A DNA stretch of 11,609 nt, from positions 27,561 to 39,169 of the forward strand of contig SUUF01000003.1 of NCBI GenBank assembly GCA_015062635.1, read 5' to 3'. The DNA comes from Coriobacteriaceae bacterium (GTDB lineage Bacteria > Actinomycetota > Coriobacteriia > Coriobacteriales > Eggerthellaceae). Positions within the stretch are counted from its first letter, which is position 1, and every line of letters starts with the position of its first letter. This document shows positions 1 through 6,586 of the stretch, one piece after another. Both the position numbers and the translations under genes were made by a program. The notes under the pieces were generated by a model. That model was given only the letters and a program-made list of their open reading frames with translations, ran no database searches and was not told where the DNA came from.

Positions 1-64
1 GCGGTGCACCCACATGCGCGCGAACGGACGCGCCAATTTGCAATTCCTTTGCATTCCCGCACTC

Positions 65-85
65 CGGGGCATGCTCGGTGCCCCG
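65..85. other. Hairpin upstream of rsfS
   Basis: A 7-bp perfect stem (CGGGGCA at 65-71 with TGCCCCG at 79-85) encloses a 7-nt loop about 47 bp before the rsfS start. No T-run follows it on the + strand, so it is not a standard terminator. It could be a leader structure of the rsfS transcript or the end of an upstream unit outside the window. I saw no convincing -35/-10 pair in bases 1-131, and nothing else recognisable there. Confidence 0.3.
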
Positions 86-131
86 TTCGGCTACCATTCT
101 TCGAAACGAACGTACGCTAGAGGGAGATTTC

Positions 132-566
132 ATGCCCAACCGACGCAATCATGACCCGCGCAAATGCGCGTTGCTGGCCGCCAAGGCGGCCGACGAGCTG
201 AAGGCCACCGACATCATGGTGCAGGAGGTGGGCGGCCTCATGACCGCCACCGACTACTTCGTCATCGCCACGGCCCAGAACAACCGCCAGGTCGACGCCA
301 TCATCGAGAAAGTCGAGGAGAAGGTGCGCAAGGAGGGCAACGCCAAGCCCTTCCACACCGAGGGCCTCGACGAGGGCACCTGGGCGCTGCTTGACTACGG
401 CGATTTCATCGTGCACGTGTTCCAGCCCGAGGCGCGCGACTACTACCGCCTGGAAAGCCTGTGGAATGACGCGCCCGTCATCGACTTGAAGGAAGCCGGC
501 ATCACCGACGCCGTGTATTCCGACCGCATCGCCAAGCTCATGGGCAAGGAAGAGCCCGAGGCGTAA
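132..566 (+). CDS. rsfS: Ribosomal silencing factor RsfS (Iojap/YbeB/DUF143 family)
   Basis: A 144-aa cytosolic protein of the RsfS family. Members bind ribosomal protein uL14 on the 50S subunit and block joining to 30S when nutrients are scarce. Family hallmarks in order are an N-terminal helix (KCALLAAKAADELKATDI), a conserved block with TDYFVIATAQNNRQVDAI (about residues 39-56), and the C-terminal segment EGTWALLDYGDFIVHVF before the conserved R-x-YYRLE-LW motif. The length is slightly above the usual 105-135 aa because of a charged N-terminus and a short acidic tail. The start at 132 has an AGGGAG Shine-Dalgarno about 6 nt upstream; an in-frame ATG at 78 would add 18 unconserved residues. 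It is convergent with yqeK, whereas in many relatives rsfS lies in the same direction downstream of nadD/yqeK. Identification is firm. Confidence 0.95.
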   Translation: MPNRRNHDPRKCALLAAKAADELKATDIMVQEVGGLMTATDYFVIATAQNNRQVDAIIEKVEEKVRKEGNAKPFHTEGLDEGTWALLDYGDFIVHVFQPEARDYYRLESLWNDAPVIDLKEAGITDAVYSDRIAKLMGKEEPEA

Positions 567-586
567 GCGGCGATCCCCGCTCAAGG

Positions 587-623
587 AAAAGCCCTGGATG
601 CATGGAGCATCCAGGGCTTTTTT
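587..623. terminator. Bidirectional intrinsic terminator between rsfS and yqeK
   Basis: A perfect 11-bp stem (GCCCTGGATGC at 591-601, GCATCCAGGGC at 607-617) has the 5-nt loop ATGGA. It is flanked by AAAA on the left and TTTTTT on the right, so it works as an intrinsic terminator on either strand. It lies 21 bp after the rsfS stop and about 70 bp after the yqeK stop, and would end both converging transcripts. Confidence 0.93.
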
Positions 624-692
624 GCGTTGCCCGATGAATTATGCGGGAACGGTCCGGCTGCTCGCCGGCACCCCCGTTCCCCTGCGACGGGA

Positions 693-1394
693 CTAGTCCT
701 CCGGCATCGCGCGCTCGGCGGCGATCCAGTCGGTGGGCTGGGCCTCGAGCTGGCTGCCCGCCTGGAAGGCGGCTTCCGCGCGGTTCGTCGACTTGATCTG
801 CATCTGGTATACCAGATGGTTCCACACGGCCGCGGTCTGCGGGTGCATCATGCGGTTTTGCCCGATGAGGAACTCGTAGATGTTCTTGAACGCCAGGAAG
901 TACAGCTCTTGCAGGCTCACCGTGCCCATGGCCTTGCGGATGGACTTCACGCGCTTGTAATCGCGACCGGGCTCGATGAGGTCGGCGGTGTAGACAATCA
1001 TGTCGAGCGGCGTCATATTGCGCGACCCGGACGTATGGCGCGCGATGGCCTGCAGCACATCGCGGTCGAGCTCGGGGAATTCCGCGCCGAGCGCCGCCGC
1101 GGCGGTGGGGCCATGCAGCAGGTACGGCATGTCGGTGATGATGAGCGGGTCGATGTCGAGGCCGAACTCGTCGACACGGGCACGCTGCTCGTCGAGCGAA
1201 AGGCCCTTGTCCCAGTCGTGCAACAGGCCGGCCATGCGCGCCTTGCCCTCGTCGACGCCGTACACGAGTGCCATCTCCTCGGCCGTCGCGGCCACGCGCT
1301 TGCTGTGCTCGTAGCGCTTCTCGGGCACGCGCTTCTTCAGCAGCTTCTTCATGCGCTTGTAGTTTTCGTCACCGTAAACGTTTTCAACCGCCAT
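693..1394 (-). CDS. yqeK: HD-domain hydrolase, YqeK family (likely symmetrical Ap4A hydrolase)
   Basis: A 233-aa HD-superfamily metal-dependent phosphohydrolase. YqeK proteins characterised in Bacillota split diadenosine tetraphosphate into two ADP, and the gene commonly sits beside nadD as here. Metal-ligand candidates are visible: H30 (YEHSKRV), H59-D60 (AGLLHDWDKG), H94, H120 (AIARHTSG) and D138 (IVYTADLIEPGRDY), matching YqeK spacing. The stretch from about 160 to 233 is longer than in the usual 185-200-aa homologues, and its last 40 residues are not recognised. The start at 1394 has an AGAGGG ribosome site 8 nt upstream; longer in-frame starts would run through intergenic DNA. It is separated from nadD by about 280 bp containing repeats and its own -10 box, so it is probably transcribed independently. 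Family call is firm; substrate is by homology. Confidence 0.9.
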   Translation of the reverse strand: MAVENVYGDENYKRMKKLLKKRVPEKRYEHSKRVAATAEEMALVYGVDEGKARMAGLLHDWDKGLSLDEQRARVDEFGLDIDPLIITDMPYLLHGPTAAAALGAEFPELDRDVLQAIARHTSGSRNMTPLDMIVYTADLIEPGRDYKRVKSIRKAMGTVSLQELYFLAFKNIYEFLIGQNRMMHPQTAAVWNHLVYQMQIKSTNRAEAAFQAGSQLEAQPTDWIAAERAMPED

Positions 1395-1427
1395 AGAACA
1401 TCCCTCTTTCAATTGTGCAATGGCAGC

Positions 1428-1433
1428 ATTATA
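1428..1433 (-). promoter_or_regulatory. Consensus -10 box for yqeK
   Basis: The - strand reads TATAAT here, a perfect sigma-A-type -10 hexamer in GC-rich DNA, 33 bp before the yqeK start codon. It predicts a leader of roughly 27 nt. No good -35 hexamer lies 16-18 bp upstream (CGTCTT at spacing 17), so an activator or other contacts may compensate. Confidence 0.55.
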
Positions 1434-1550
1434 CGGCATGTCGCGCGCGCAAGACGGACGCATCACCCCAGCGCACCCGTTTTGCCGGGGACGTGACGAT
1501 GCCGACGCGACCACACTTCTCCGGCTCCGTTTCATCTCATGCGATTGCAA

Positions 1551-1633
1551 TCAGGTATGTCCCCGGTCGCCTCATGTATGTCCCCGGTCGCCCAGGGACA
1601 TACACCGGTCGCCACATGTATGTCCCCAACCGG
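1551..1633. repeat. Four-copy 21-nt intergenic repeat cluster with one flipped core
   Basis: Read on the - strand, a unit starting GGCGACCGGGGACATAC recurs every 21 nt at 1571-1551 and 1592-1572. A variant at 1613-1593 keeps GGCGACCGG but has the following core inverted (TGTATGTCCC instead of GGGACATACA). A partial copy lies at 1633-1614. The inverted core at 1595-1604 is exactly complementary over 10 nt to both neighbours (1575-1584 and 1617-1626), so two mutually exclusive hairpins can form. The cluster lies between nadD and yqeK, about 40 bp after the nadD stop. The rest of this 277-bp gap shows only the yqeK -10 box and a short palindrome GATTGCAATC at 1543-1552. It resembles REP-like small palindromic repeats. 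Confidence 0.85.
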
Positions 1634-1671
1634 CTTGTGCGCAAGCGGAAACCGCCACGCCGAAGGCGCCG

Positions 1672-2322
1672 TCAGCGGTACAGCCCGTGCGACATGATGT
1701 AGTCGCGTACCGAATCCGAGACGATGTAGCGGATGGTGCGGCCGTCCTCGACGCAGGCGCGCACGTAACTCGACGAGATGTTCAAGCCGGGCACCTCGAG
1801 GAAGTCGACATCGAGCCGTTCGCCATCGACATATACGGCGCGCTTCGCCTCGTCTTGGGAATACCCCGGGCGCGTCATCGCGATGAAGCGGGCGAGCTGC
1901 GTGAGCTCCTTGGCATTGCGCCACTTCCCCAGCGTGATGATCGCATCGGCGCCGGCGATGAAGAACAGCTGCACGTTGGCCGGATAATGGGCGCGCAGCT
2001 CGCGCAGCGTCTCGTAGGTGTACGTGTTGCCGGCGCGCCGCACCTCGATGTCGGAAACATCGAAATAGGGGTTGCCCGTGGTGGCCAGGCGGCACATCGC
2101 CAGGCGCTCCTCGCCCGAAGTGACCTTCTGGTCGAGCTTGAACACCGGAACGCCCGCCGGCATGAACACCACGGCGTCGAGATGCGCCTGCTCGCGCACG
2201 CGCTCGGCCGCCGCGAGGTGCCCCACGTGCACCGGGTCGAACGTACCGCCGAAGATGCCCAGCCGATACGTTTCATCAGGGTCGGAATACCCCAGGTCGT
2301 CGAAACGGTCGCAGACCTTCAT
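1672..2322 (-). CDS. nadD: Nicotinate-nucleotide adenylyltransferase NadD
   Basis: A 216-aa cytosolic nucleotidyltransferase that joins nicotinate mononucleotide and ATP to give deamido-NAD plus pyrophosphate, in NAD synthesis. The nucleotidyltransferase signature GGTFDPVHVGH is at residues 25-35. A substrate-loop region MPAGVPVFK follows at 54-62, FIAGADAI at 121-128, and the C-terminal ISSSYVR (182-188) then YIVSDSVRDYI (199-209) carry the second ATP-binding motif. About 18 residues precede the first strand, more than in many homologues, but no other ATG is available before the signature motif. The ATG directly abuts the proA stop (TAGATG), so translation is probably coupled to proA; only a weak upstream GGGCAGG is visible. 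Length and motifs are complete. Confidence 0.95.
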   Translation of the reverse strand: MKVCDRFDDLGYSDPDETYRLGIFGGTFDPVHVGHLAAAERVREQAHLDAVVFMPAGVPVFKLDQKVTSGEERLAMCRLATTGNPYFDVSDIEVRRAGNTYTYETLRELRAHYPANVQLFFIAGADAIITLGKWRNAKELTQLARFIAMTRPGYSQDEAKRAVYVDGERLDVDFLEVPGLNISSSYVRACVEDGRTIRYIVSDSVRDYIMSHGLYR

Positions 2323-3585
2323 CTAACCGCGCACCTGCCCGTCGCCGCGCAGCAGGTACTTGTACGAGCACAACGCCTCGAGCGCGAAGGGTCCGCGTGC
2401 GTGCAGCTTCTGGGTCGAGATGCCGATCTCGGCGCCGAGGCCGAACTCGCCGCCATCGGTGAAGCGGGTCGACGCGTTCCAATACACCGAAGATGCATCC
2501 ACCTGCGCGAGGAAACGCTCGGCGGCGTCCTCGTCAGACGTGACGATGCATTCGGAATGGTTCGTGCCGTAACGGTTGATGTGGGCAATCGCCTCGTCGA
2601 CGCCGTCGACCGCCTTCACGGCGATCTCGAGGTCGAGATACTCGGTGGCCCAATCCTCCTCGGTCGCGGGAATGATGGGGACACCCGCCGCCGCGCCGGC
2701 CGCCTGCGCGGCCTCGTCGCCATGGATGACGACGCCCGCGCCATGCAGGGCGGGAAGCACCGCCGCGAGCAGCTCGGGGGCGATCTCGCGGTCGACGAGC
2801 AGGCTCTCGATGGCGTTGCACACGCCGGGGCGCTGCGTCTTCGCGTTCATCACGATGTTCAGCGCCATGTCGATGTCTGCCGGCGCATGCACGTACACGT
2901 GACAATTTCCCACGCCCGTCTCGATGACCGGCACGGTCGCGTTGTCGATGCAATGCTGGATGAGGCCCGCGCCGCCGCGCGGAATGAGCAGGTCGACGAG
3001 CCCGCGCATCGTGAGCAGCTCGTCGGTGGCCGAACGGTCGGTCGTGCGCACCGGGATGATGCAGTTCTCGGGCAAGCCGGCCGATACCGCCGCCGCATGC
3101 AGCACGTCGGCGATGGCCAGGCACGAATGGATGGCCAGGCTTCCGCCGCGCAGGATGCACGCATTGCCCGTCTTCACACAGATGCCCGCCGCATCGGCGG
3201 TGACGTTCGGGCGCGCCTCGTACACCATGGCGACCACGCCCATCGGGACGCTCACGCGCTGCAGGCGAACGCCCGAATCGAGCGTGCGTTCCTGCTGTAC
3301 CACGCCAAGCGGCTCGGGAAGCGCCGCAAGGTCCTCGAGCGCGCTCGCCATGCCCTCGATGCGTCCGGCATCGAGCATCAGGCGGTCGAGCAGCGGCGCC
3401 GGCGTCCCCTTGGCGCGGGCGGCTTCCATGTCGGCGTCGTTTGCCGCAACGATGCCCGCCGTGTTATCGCGCAGCGCCTGCGCCATCGCGTGAAGGGCCG
3501 CGTTGCGCTGTTCCCCCGAAGTCGTCGCCATGCCCATCGACGCCGCTTTCGCGAGCTGGGCCGCCTGTCGTACCGTCTGCTCCAT
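2323..3585 (-). CDS. proA: Glutamate-5-semialdehyde dehydrogenase (gamma-glutamyl phosphate reductase) ProA
   Basis: A 420-aa NADPH-dependent enzyme, the second step of proline synthesis, which reduces gamma-glutamyl phosphate to glutamate 5-semialdehyde. It has the aldehyde-dehydrogenase-superfamily fold: VPMGVVAMVYEARPNVTADA (113-132), the cofactor/substrate segment LRGGS (145-149), catalytic Cys256 in PGVCNAIE, and the conserved end EFGLGAEIGIST-KLHARGP (380-399). Length matches the family. The start at 3585 has AAAGGA 7 nt upstream; the in-frame ATG 15 codons earlier lacks such a site and adds unconserved residues. It lies 82 bp after proB, with two strong hairpins in the gap, and directly abuts nadD. 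Together with proB it covers glutamate to glutamate semialdehyde; proC is not in this window. Confidence 0.97.
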   Translation of the reverse strand: MEQTVRQAAQLAKAASMGMATTSGEQRNAALHAMAQALRDNTAGIVAANDADMEAARAKGTPAPLLDRLMLDAGRIEGMASALEDLAALPEPLGVVQQERTLDSGVRLQRVSVPMGVVAMVYEARPNVTADAAGICVKTGNACILRGGSLAIHSCLAIADVLHAAAVSAGLPENCIIPVRTTDRSATDELLTMRGLVDLLIPRGGAGLIQHCIDNATVPVIETGVGNCHVYVHAPADIDMALNIVMNAKTQRPGVCNAIESLLVDREIAPELLAAVLPALHGAGVVIHGDEAAQAAGAAAGVPIIPATEEDWATEYLDLEIAVKAVDGVDEAIAHINRYGTNHSECIVTSDEDAAERFLAQVDASSVYWNASTRFTDGGEFGLGAEIGISTQKLHARGPFALEALCSYKYLLRGDGQVRG

Positions 3586-3603
3586 CGTGCATCCTTTCGA
3601 CAT

Positions 3604-3657
3604 GCCGGGGCGCGCCCCGGCGCGTGACATGAGGGCGCGGGAAAGCCCGCCGCGCCC
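3604..3657. other. Two strong hairpins between proB and proA
   Basis: The 82-bp gap holds a perfect 18-bp palindrome (GCCGGGGCGCGCCCCGGC, 3604-3621) and a second stem-loop (GGGCGCGG at 3633-3640 with CCGCGCCC at 3650-3657). Neither is followed by a T-run in the transcribed direction. They are unlikely to be intrinsic terminators, but could stabilise or process the proB-proA mRNA or reduce read-through. Confidence 0.6.
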
Positions 3658-3667
3658 GCGTTTGCTG

Positions 3668-4792
3668 CTATTCGAAGATTACCAGGTCGTCACGATGGAC
3701 GATGGGATGGGAGGCAAGGTTTTGCAGCAAGCGGTTGGCATTGAGCTCCGCCTGGCTGCGCCCGCAAGCGAGCTTCGCCTCGTCGGAAGAGCAGCCCACC
3801 TTCCCGCGCGCGAAGAGGTAGCCCGAGCCATCCACGATATCCACCACGTCGCCGGCCTCGAAATCGCCGTCGACCGCCGTGACGCCCACGGCAAGCAGCG
3901 AGCTGCCCGCCTTCTCGAGGGCGCGCTTCGCGCCGGCATCCACCATCAGGGCGCCACGCGCGGCGTCGCCGAGCGCGATCCACAGCTTCTTCGGCGTTAT
4001 CTCGTGCGGAACCGAATCGTTCGCGAAGCGGGTGCCCACCTGCTCGCCGTGGATATGGCGCACCAGCACGTCCTGCGCGCGCCCGTGGCAGATGGTGAGC
4101 GGAATGCCCGCCGCCAACAGCACGCGTGCTGCGCGGATCTTCGTGATCATGCCGCCGCTCGCGTTCTTCGAGCCGGGCCCTTCCGCCATGCGCACGACAT
4201 CGGGCGTGATGGTGCGCACCTCGCGCAGCAGCTGCGCGTCGTCGTGCGTCGCCGGGTTCTTGTCGTACAGGCCGTCGATGTCGCTGAAGATGACCGCTTC
4301 GTCGGCCTTCACCAGGCACGCCACCAGGGCCGAAAGGGTGTCGTTGTCGCCGAAGCGAATCTGCTCGACCGACACCGTGTCGTTCTCGTTGATGATGGGC
4401 ACGCAGCCGAGCTCGAGCAGGCGCAGCAACGTGTCGCGCGCGTGCAGGTAGCTCTTGCGGTCGGCCGTGTCGTTGCGCGTCAGCAGCACGCTCGAGGTCA
4501 CGACGCCGCGCGCGGCAAACACCTCGGAATAGATGCGCGAGAGCGTGATCTGCCCGACCGACGCAGCCGCCTGCAGCGTGGGCGTATCGGTGGGCCGCTC
4601 GTCGATGCCGAGCGCCTCCAAGCCGCTCGCGATCGAGGCGGAGGTCACGACGATGACCTGCCAGCCCTCGGAGCGCGCGGCGCAGATCTGGTCGGCGAAC
4701 CCCTCGATATAGCTGCGGTCGACCTTGCCGGAGCTATCGGTGAGCGTCGAAGTGCCCACCTTCACCACCAGGCGCTTTGCGTGTTTGGCCAT
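3668..4792 (-). CDS. proB: Glutamate 5-kinase ProB with PUA domain
   Basis: A 374-aa kinase that phosphorylates the gamma-carboxyl of glutamate using ATP, the committed and usually proline-inhibited step of proline synthesis. The amino-acid-kinase domain (about 1-260) shows VKVGTST (10-16), S51 in the glutamate-binding loop, NEND (135-138), FGDND (147-151), SDIDGLYDKNP (170-180) and SGGMITKI (212-219). A PUA domain fills about 265-374, as in full-length bacterial ProB. Two normally invariant small-residue motifs differ: the glutamate loop reads TSASIASG rather than TSGAIAAG, and the ATP loop reads NASGGM rather than GTGGM. The ATG follows the obgE stop directly and has its own GGAGGA site inside the end of obgE. 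Both the kinase core and the PUA domain look intact. Confidence 0.96.
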   Translation of the reverse strand: MAKHAKRLVVKVGTSTLTDSSGKVDRSYIEGFADQICAARSEGWQVIVVTSASIASGLEALGIDERPTDTPTLQAAASVGQITLSRIYSEVFAARGVVTSSVLLTRNDTADRKSYLHARDTLLRLLELGCVPIINENDTVSVEQIRFGDNDTLSALVACLVKADEAVIFSDIDGLYDKNPATHDDAQLLREVRTITPDVVRMAEGPGSKNASGGMITKIRAARVLLAAGIPLTICHGRAQDVLVRHIHGEQVGTRFANDSVPHEITPKKLWIALGDAARGALMVDAGAKRALEKAGSSLLAVGVTAVDGDFEAGDVVDIVDGSGYLFARGKVGCSSDEAKLACGRSQAELNANRLLQNLASHPIVHRDDLVIFE

Positions 4793-6202
4793 CTAGTCCT
4801 CCAGTTCCTGGAATATGTCCTCGCGCGCCTCGCCGCTCTGGTAGTCGAACGCGCACTCCACGATCTGCACCTCGTCGCCGTCGCGCGCCCCGGCCTTCGC
4901 CAGCGCATCGTCGACGCCGGCCCGCTTCAGGCGGTGCTGCAGGAAGGCCACGGCCTCCTCGTTGTCCCAGTCGGTCTGGATGACCCAGCGCTCCACCTGC
5001 GGGCCTTCCACGCGGAACGTGTGCTCGTCGAGCCGCACGACCTGGAAGCGGCGGTCGCGCGCCTCGCGGCGATGCTCCCAGATGGCCTCGTAGGGCTTCT
5101 CGAAGGCTTCCGCCTCGGCTCGGGCCTCGGCGCGCAGCACGCGCACCTTCGAGCCGATGGCCTCGTTGAGCTGCTTCACGCCCTTGCCGGTGACGGCGCT
5201 CGTGAGGTAGAGCTTCGGGTCGATGGGGCTGTCGGCGAACTCGTCGCCGCCCGCCGCGGCGATGGAATCCTCGCGCACGGCCGCGGCCAGGCGCTTCACA
5301 ACATCCTCGGTTCCCGGCATGTCGGTCTTGTTCGCCACGACGATGCGCGGGCGGTCGGCCAGCTCGTCGGCATACAGCTCGAGCTCGCGGTTGATGATGC
5401 GGTAGTCCTCCACCGGGTCGCGCCCCTCGTAGCCGCCGGTCATGTCCACCACGTGCACGATAAGCGCGGTGCGCTCGATGTGGCGCAGGAATTCGTGGCC
5501 CAGGCCACGGCCCTCATGCGCGCCCTCGATAAGACCCGGCACGTCGGCGAGGACGTAGTCGTAGCCCTCGTCGGTGCGCGCCACGCCCAGGTTGGGCACT
5601 AGCGTGGTGAAGGGATAGTCGGCGATCTTCGGCTTCGCCGCGGAAAGACGGCTGATGAGCGAGGACTTGCCCGCCGACGGAACGCCCACGAGCGCCGCAT
5701 CGGCCATGAGCTTCATCTCCATCACGATCCACTGCTCGATGGCCGGCTCGCCCAGTTCCGCAAAGGAGGGAGCACGGCGCGTGGAGGTGACGAAGTGGAT
5801 GTTTCCGCGGCCGCCATGGCCGCCCTTGGCCACGATGACGCGCTCGCCATCATGCGTGAGGTCGGCGACGAGCTCGCCTTCCTCGTGCGTCTCGGGGTCG
5901 TACAGGTGCACGACCGTGCCCACGGGCACCTTCAGCACCATATCCTGGCCATCGGCGCCATGCATGCGCTTGCCCTGGCCATGGGTTCCGCGTTGCGCGC
6001 GGAAGTGATGCTTGAAACGGAAATCGATGAGCGACGAGGTCTGCACGTCTGCTTGCAGGATGATGTCGCCGCCGCGGCCGCCGTCGCCGCCGTCGGGCCC
6101 GCCCTTGGGCACATGCGCCTCGCGGCGGAAGCTCATGCAGCCCGCGCCGCCGTCGCCACCGCAGACGAGGATGGTCACCTTATCAGTAAACTCAACGCCC
6201 AT
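4793..6202 (-). CDS. obgE: GTPase ObgE/CgtA
   Basis: A 469-aa GTPase for late 50S assembly, also tied to (p)ppGpp and stress responses. The glycine-rich Obg fold occupies about 1-160 (GGDGGAGCMSFRREAHVPKGGPDGGDGGRGG, written here as a Gly-repeat region at 15-45). The G domain follows: P-loop GVPSAGKSS (173-181), switch I around YPFTT (196-200), DVPGLIEGA (220-228), NKTD (291-294) and SAVTGKG (335-341). A C-terminal OCT domain (about 380-455) is present, as in Actinomycetota and Bacillota, followed by an acidic tail. The start at 6202 has AAAGGGA about 6 nt upstream. It is downstream of rplU-rpmA but separated from them by a terminator, so expression needs read-through or its own promoter, and I could not identify a good one. 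Identification is firm. Confidence 0.97.
   Translation of the reverse strand: MGVEFTDKVTILVCGGDGGAGCMSFRREAHVPKGGPDGGDGGRGGDIILQADVQTSSLIDFRFKHHFRAQRGTHGQGKRMHGADGQDMVLKVPVGTVVHLYDPETHEEGELVADLTHDGERVIVAKGGHGGRGNIHFVTSTRRAPSFAELGEPAIEQWIVMEMKLMADAALVGVPSAGKSSLISRLSAAKPKIADYPFTTLVPNLGVARTDEGYDYVLADVPGLIEGAHEGRGLGHEFLRHIERTALIVHVVDMTGGYEGRDPVEDYRIINRELELYADELADRPRIVVANKTDMPGTEDVVKRLAAAVREDSIAAAGGDEFADSPIDPKLYLTSAVTGKGVKQLNEAIGSKVRVLRAEARAEAEAFEKPYEAIWEHRREARDRRFQVVRLDEHTFRVEGPQVERWVIQTDWDNEEAVAFLQHRLKRAGVDDALAKAGARDGDEVQIVECAFDYQSGEAREDIFQELED
4797..4802 (-). promoter_or_regulatory. proB ribosome binding site inside the obgE 3' end
   Basis: The - strand reads GGAGGA, followed by CTAG and the proB ATG (spacing 4 nt, the TAG being the obgE stop). 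This strong Shine-Dalgarno within the last obgE codons supports the proB start at 4792 and suggests reinitiation by ribosomes finishing obgE. Confidence 0.75.
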
Positions 6203-6255
6203 GCCATCCCTTTCCTACCTGGTCAACGCTCGAAAACGTCAACCTCATTTCTAAC

Positions 6256-6285
6256 AAAAGAAGGCTCCTGGATACAGGAGCCTTC
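6256..6285 (-). terminator. Intrinsic terminator after rpmA
   Basis: In the transcribed (-) direction, a perfect 11-bp stem (GAAGGCTCCTG / CAGGAGCCTTC) with a 4-nt TATC loop is followed by TTTTG. It lies 22 bp past the rpmA stop and about 54 bp before the obgE start. It should end most rplU-rpmA transcripts and lets the abundant ribosomal-protein mRNA exceed the obgE-pro-nadD mRNA. Confidence 0.85.
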
Positions 6286-6307
6286 GCATACTCAATCGCC
6301 GTACGGG

Positions 6308-6559
6308 TTATTCAGCCGGACGAACGTGCACCTTGCGCTTGACGCCCCGCGTGAATTCGACGGTGCCGTCGCACAGAGCGAACAGCGTGTCGTCCTTGCC
6401 GCGGCCGACGTTGTCGCCCGGATGGAAGTGGGTGCCACGCTGGCGAACCAGGATGTTGCCGGTGATGACCTTCTCGCCGCCGAACTTCTTCACGCCCAGA
6501 CGCTGAGCATGGGAATCGCGGCCGTTACGGCTGGAGCCGAGACCTTTCTTATGTGCCAT
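6308..6559 (-). CDS. rpmA: 50S ribosomal protein bL27
   Basis: An 83-aa protein of the large ribosomal subunit whose N-terminal tail reaches the peptidyl-transferase centre. It begins MAHKKGLGSSRNGRDS, with GVKKFGGE and NILVRQRGTHFHPG in the conserved core. The N-terminus is the directly functional form, without the cleavable extension seen in many Bacillota, which fits an actinobacterial origin. The start has AAAGGGG 8 nt upstream. It is 27 bp after rplU in the same transcript and is followed by a terminator. Confidence 0.98.
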   Translation of the reverse strand: MAHKKGLGSSRNGRDSHAQRLGVKKFGGEKVITGNILVRQRGTHFHPGDNVGRGKDDTLFALCDGTVEFTRGVKRKVHVRPAE

Positions 6560-6586
6560 TGTTAATCCCCTTTCGCTCTCTGGGAG

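Noticed and set aside
92..97. TACCAT as a -10 box for rsfS
   Set aside because: There is no matching -35 and the hexamer is weak, so it is not supportable from sequence alone.
1551..1633. Reading the 21-nt repeat cluster as a CRISPR array
   Set aside because: Units are contiguous with no unique spacers, one unit has an inverted core, and no cas genes are present.
1420..5602. Very long + strand open frames (about 700 codons each) opposite nadD, proA, proB and obgE
   Set aside because: They are antisense to well-identified genes, low-complexity in Arg/Ala/His/Val, lack family motifs, and arise because GC-rich DNA has few stop codons.
6212..6243. TTGACG (- strand, 6242-6237) as a -35 box for obgE
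   Set aside because: No acceptable -10 lies 16-18 bp downstream; the nearest candidate (TAGGAA) is at spacing 19 and overlaps the ribosome site.
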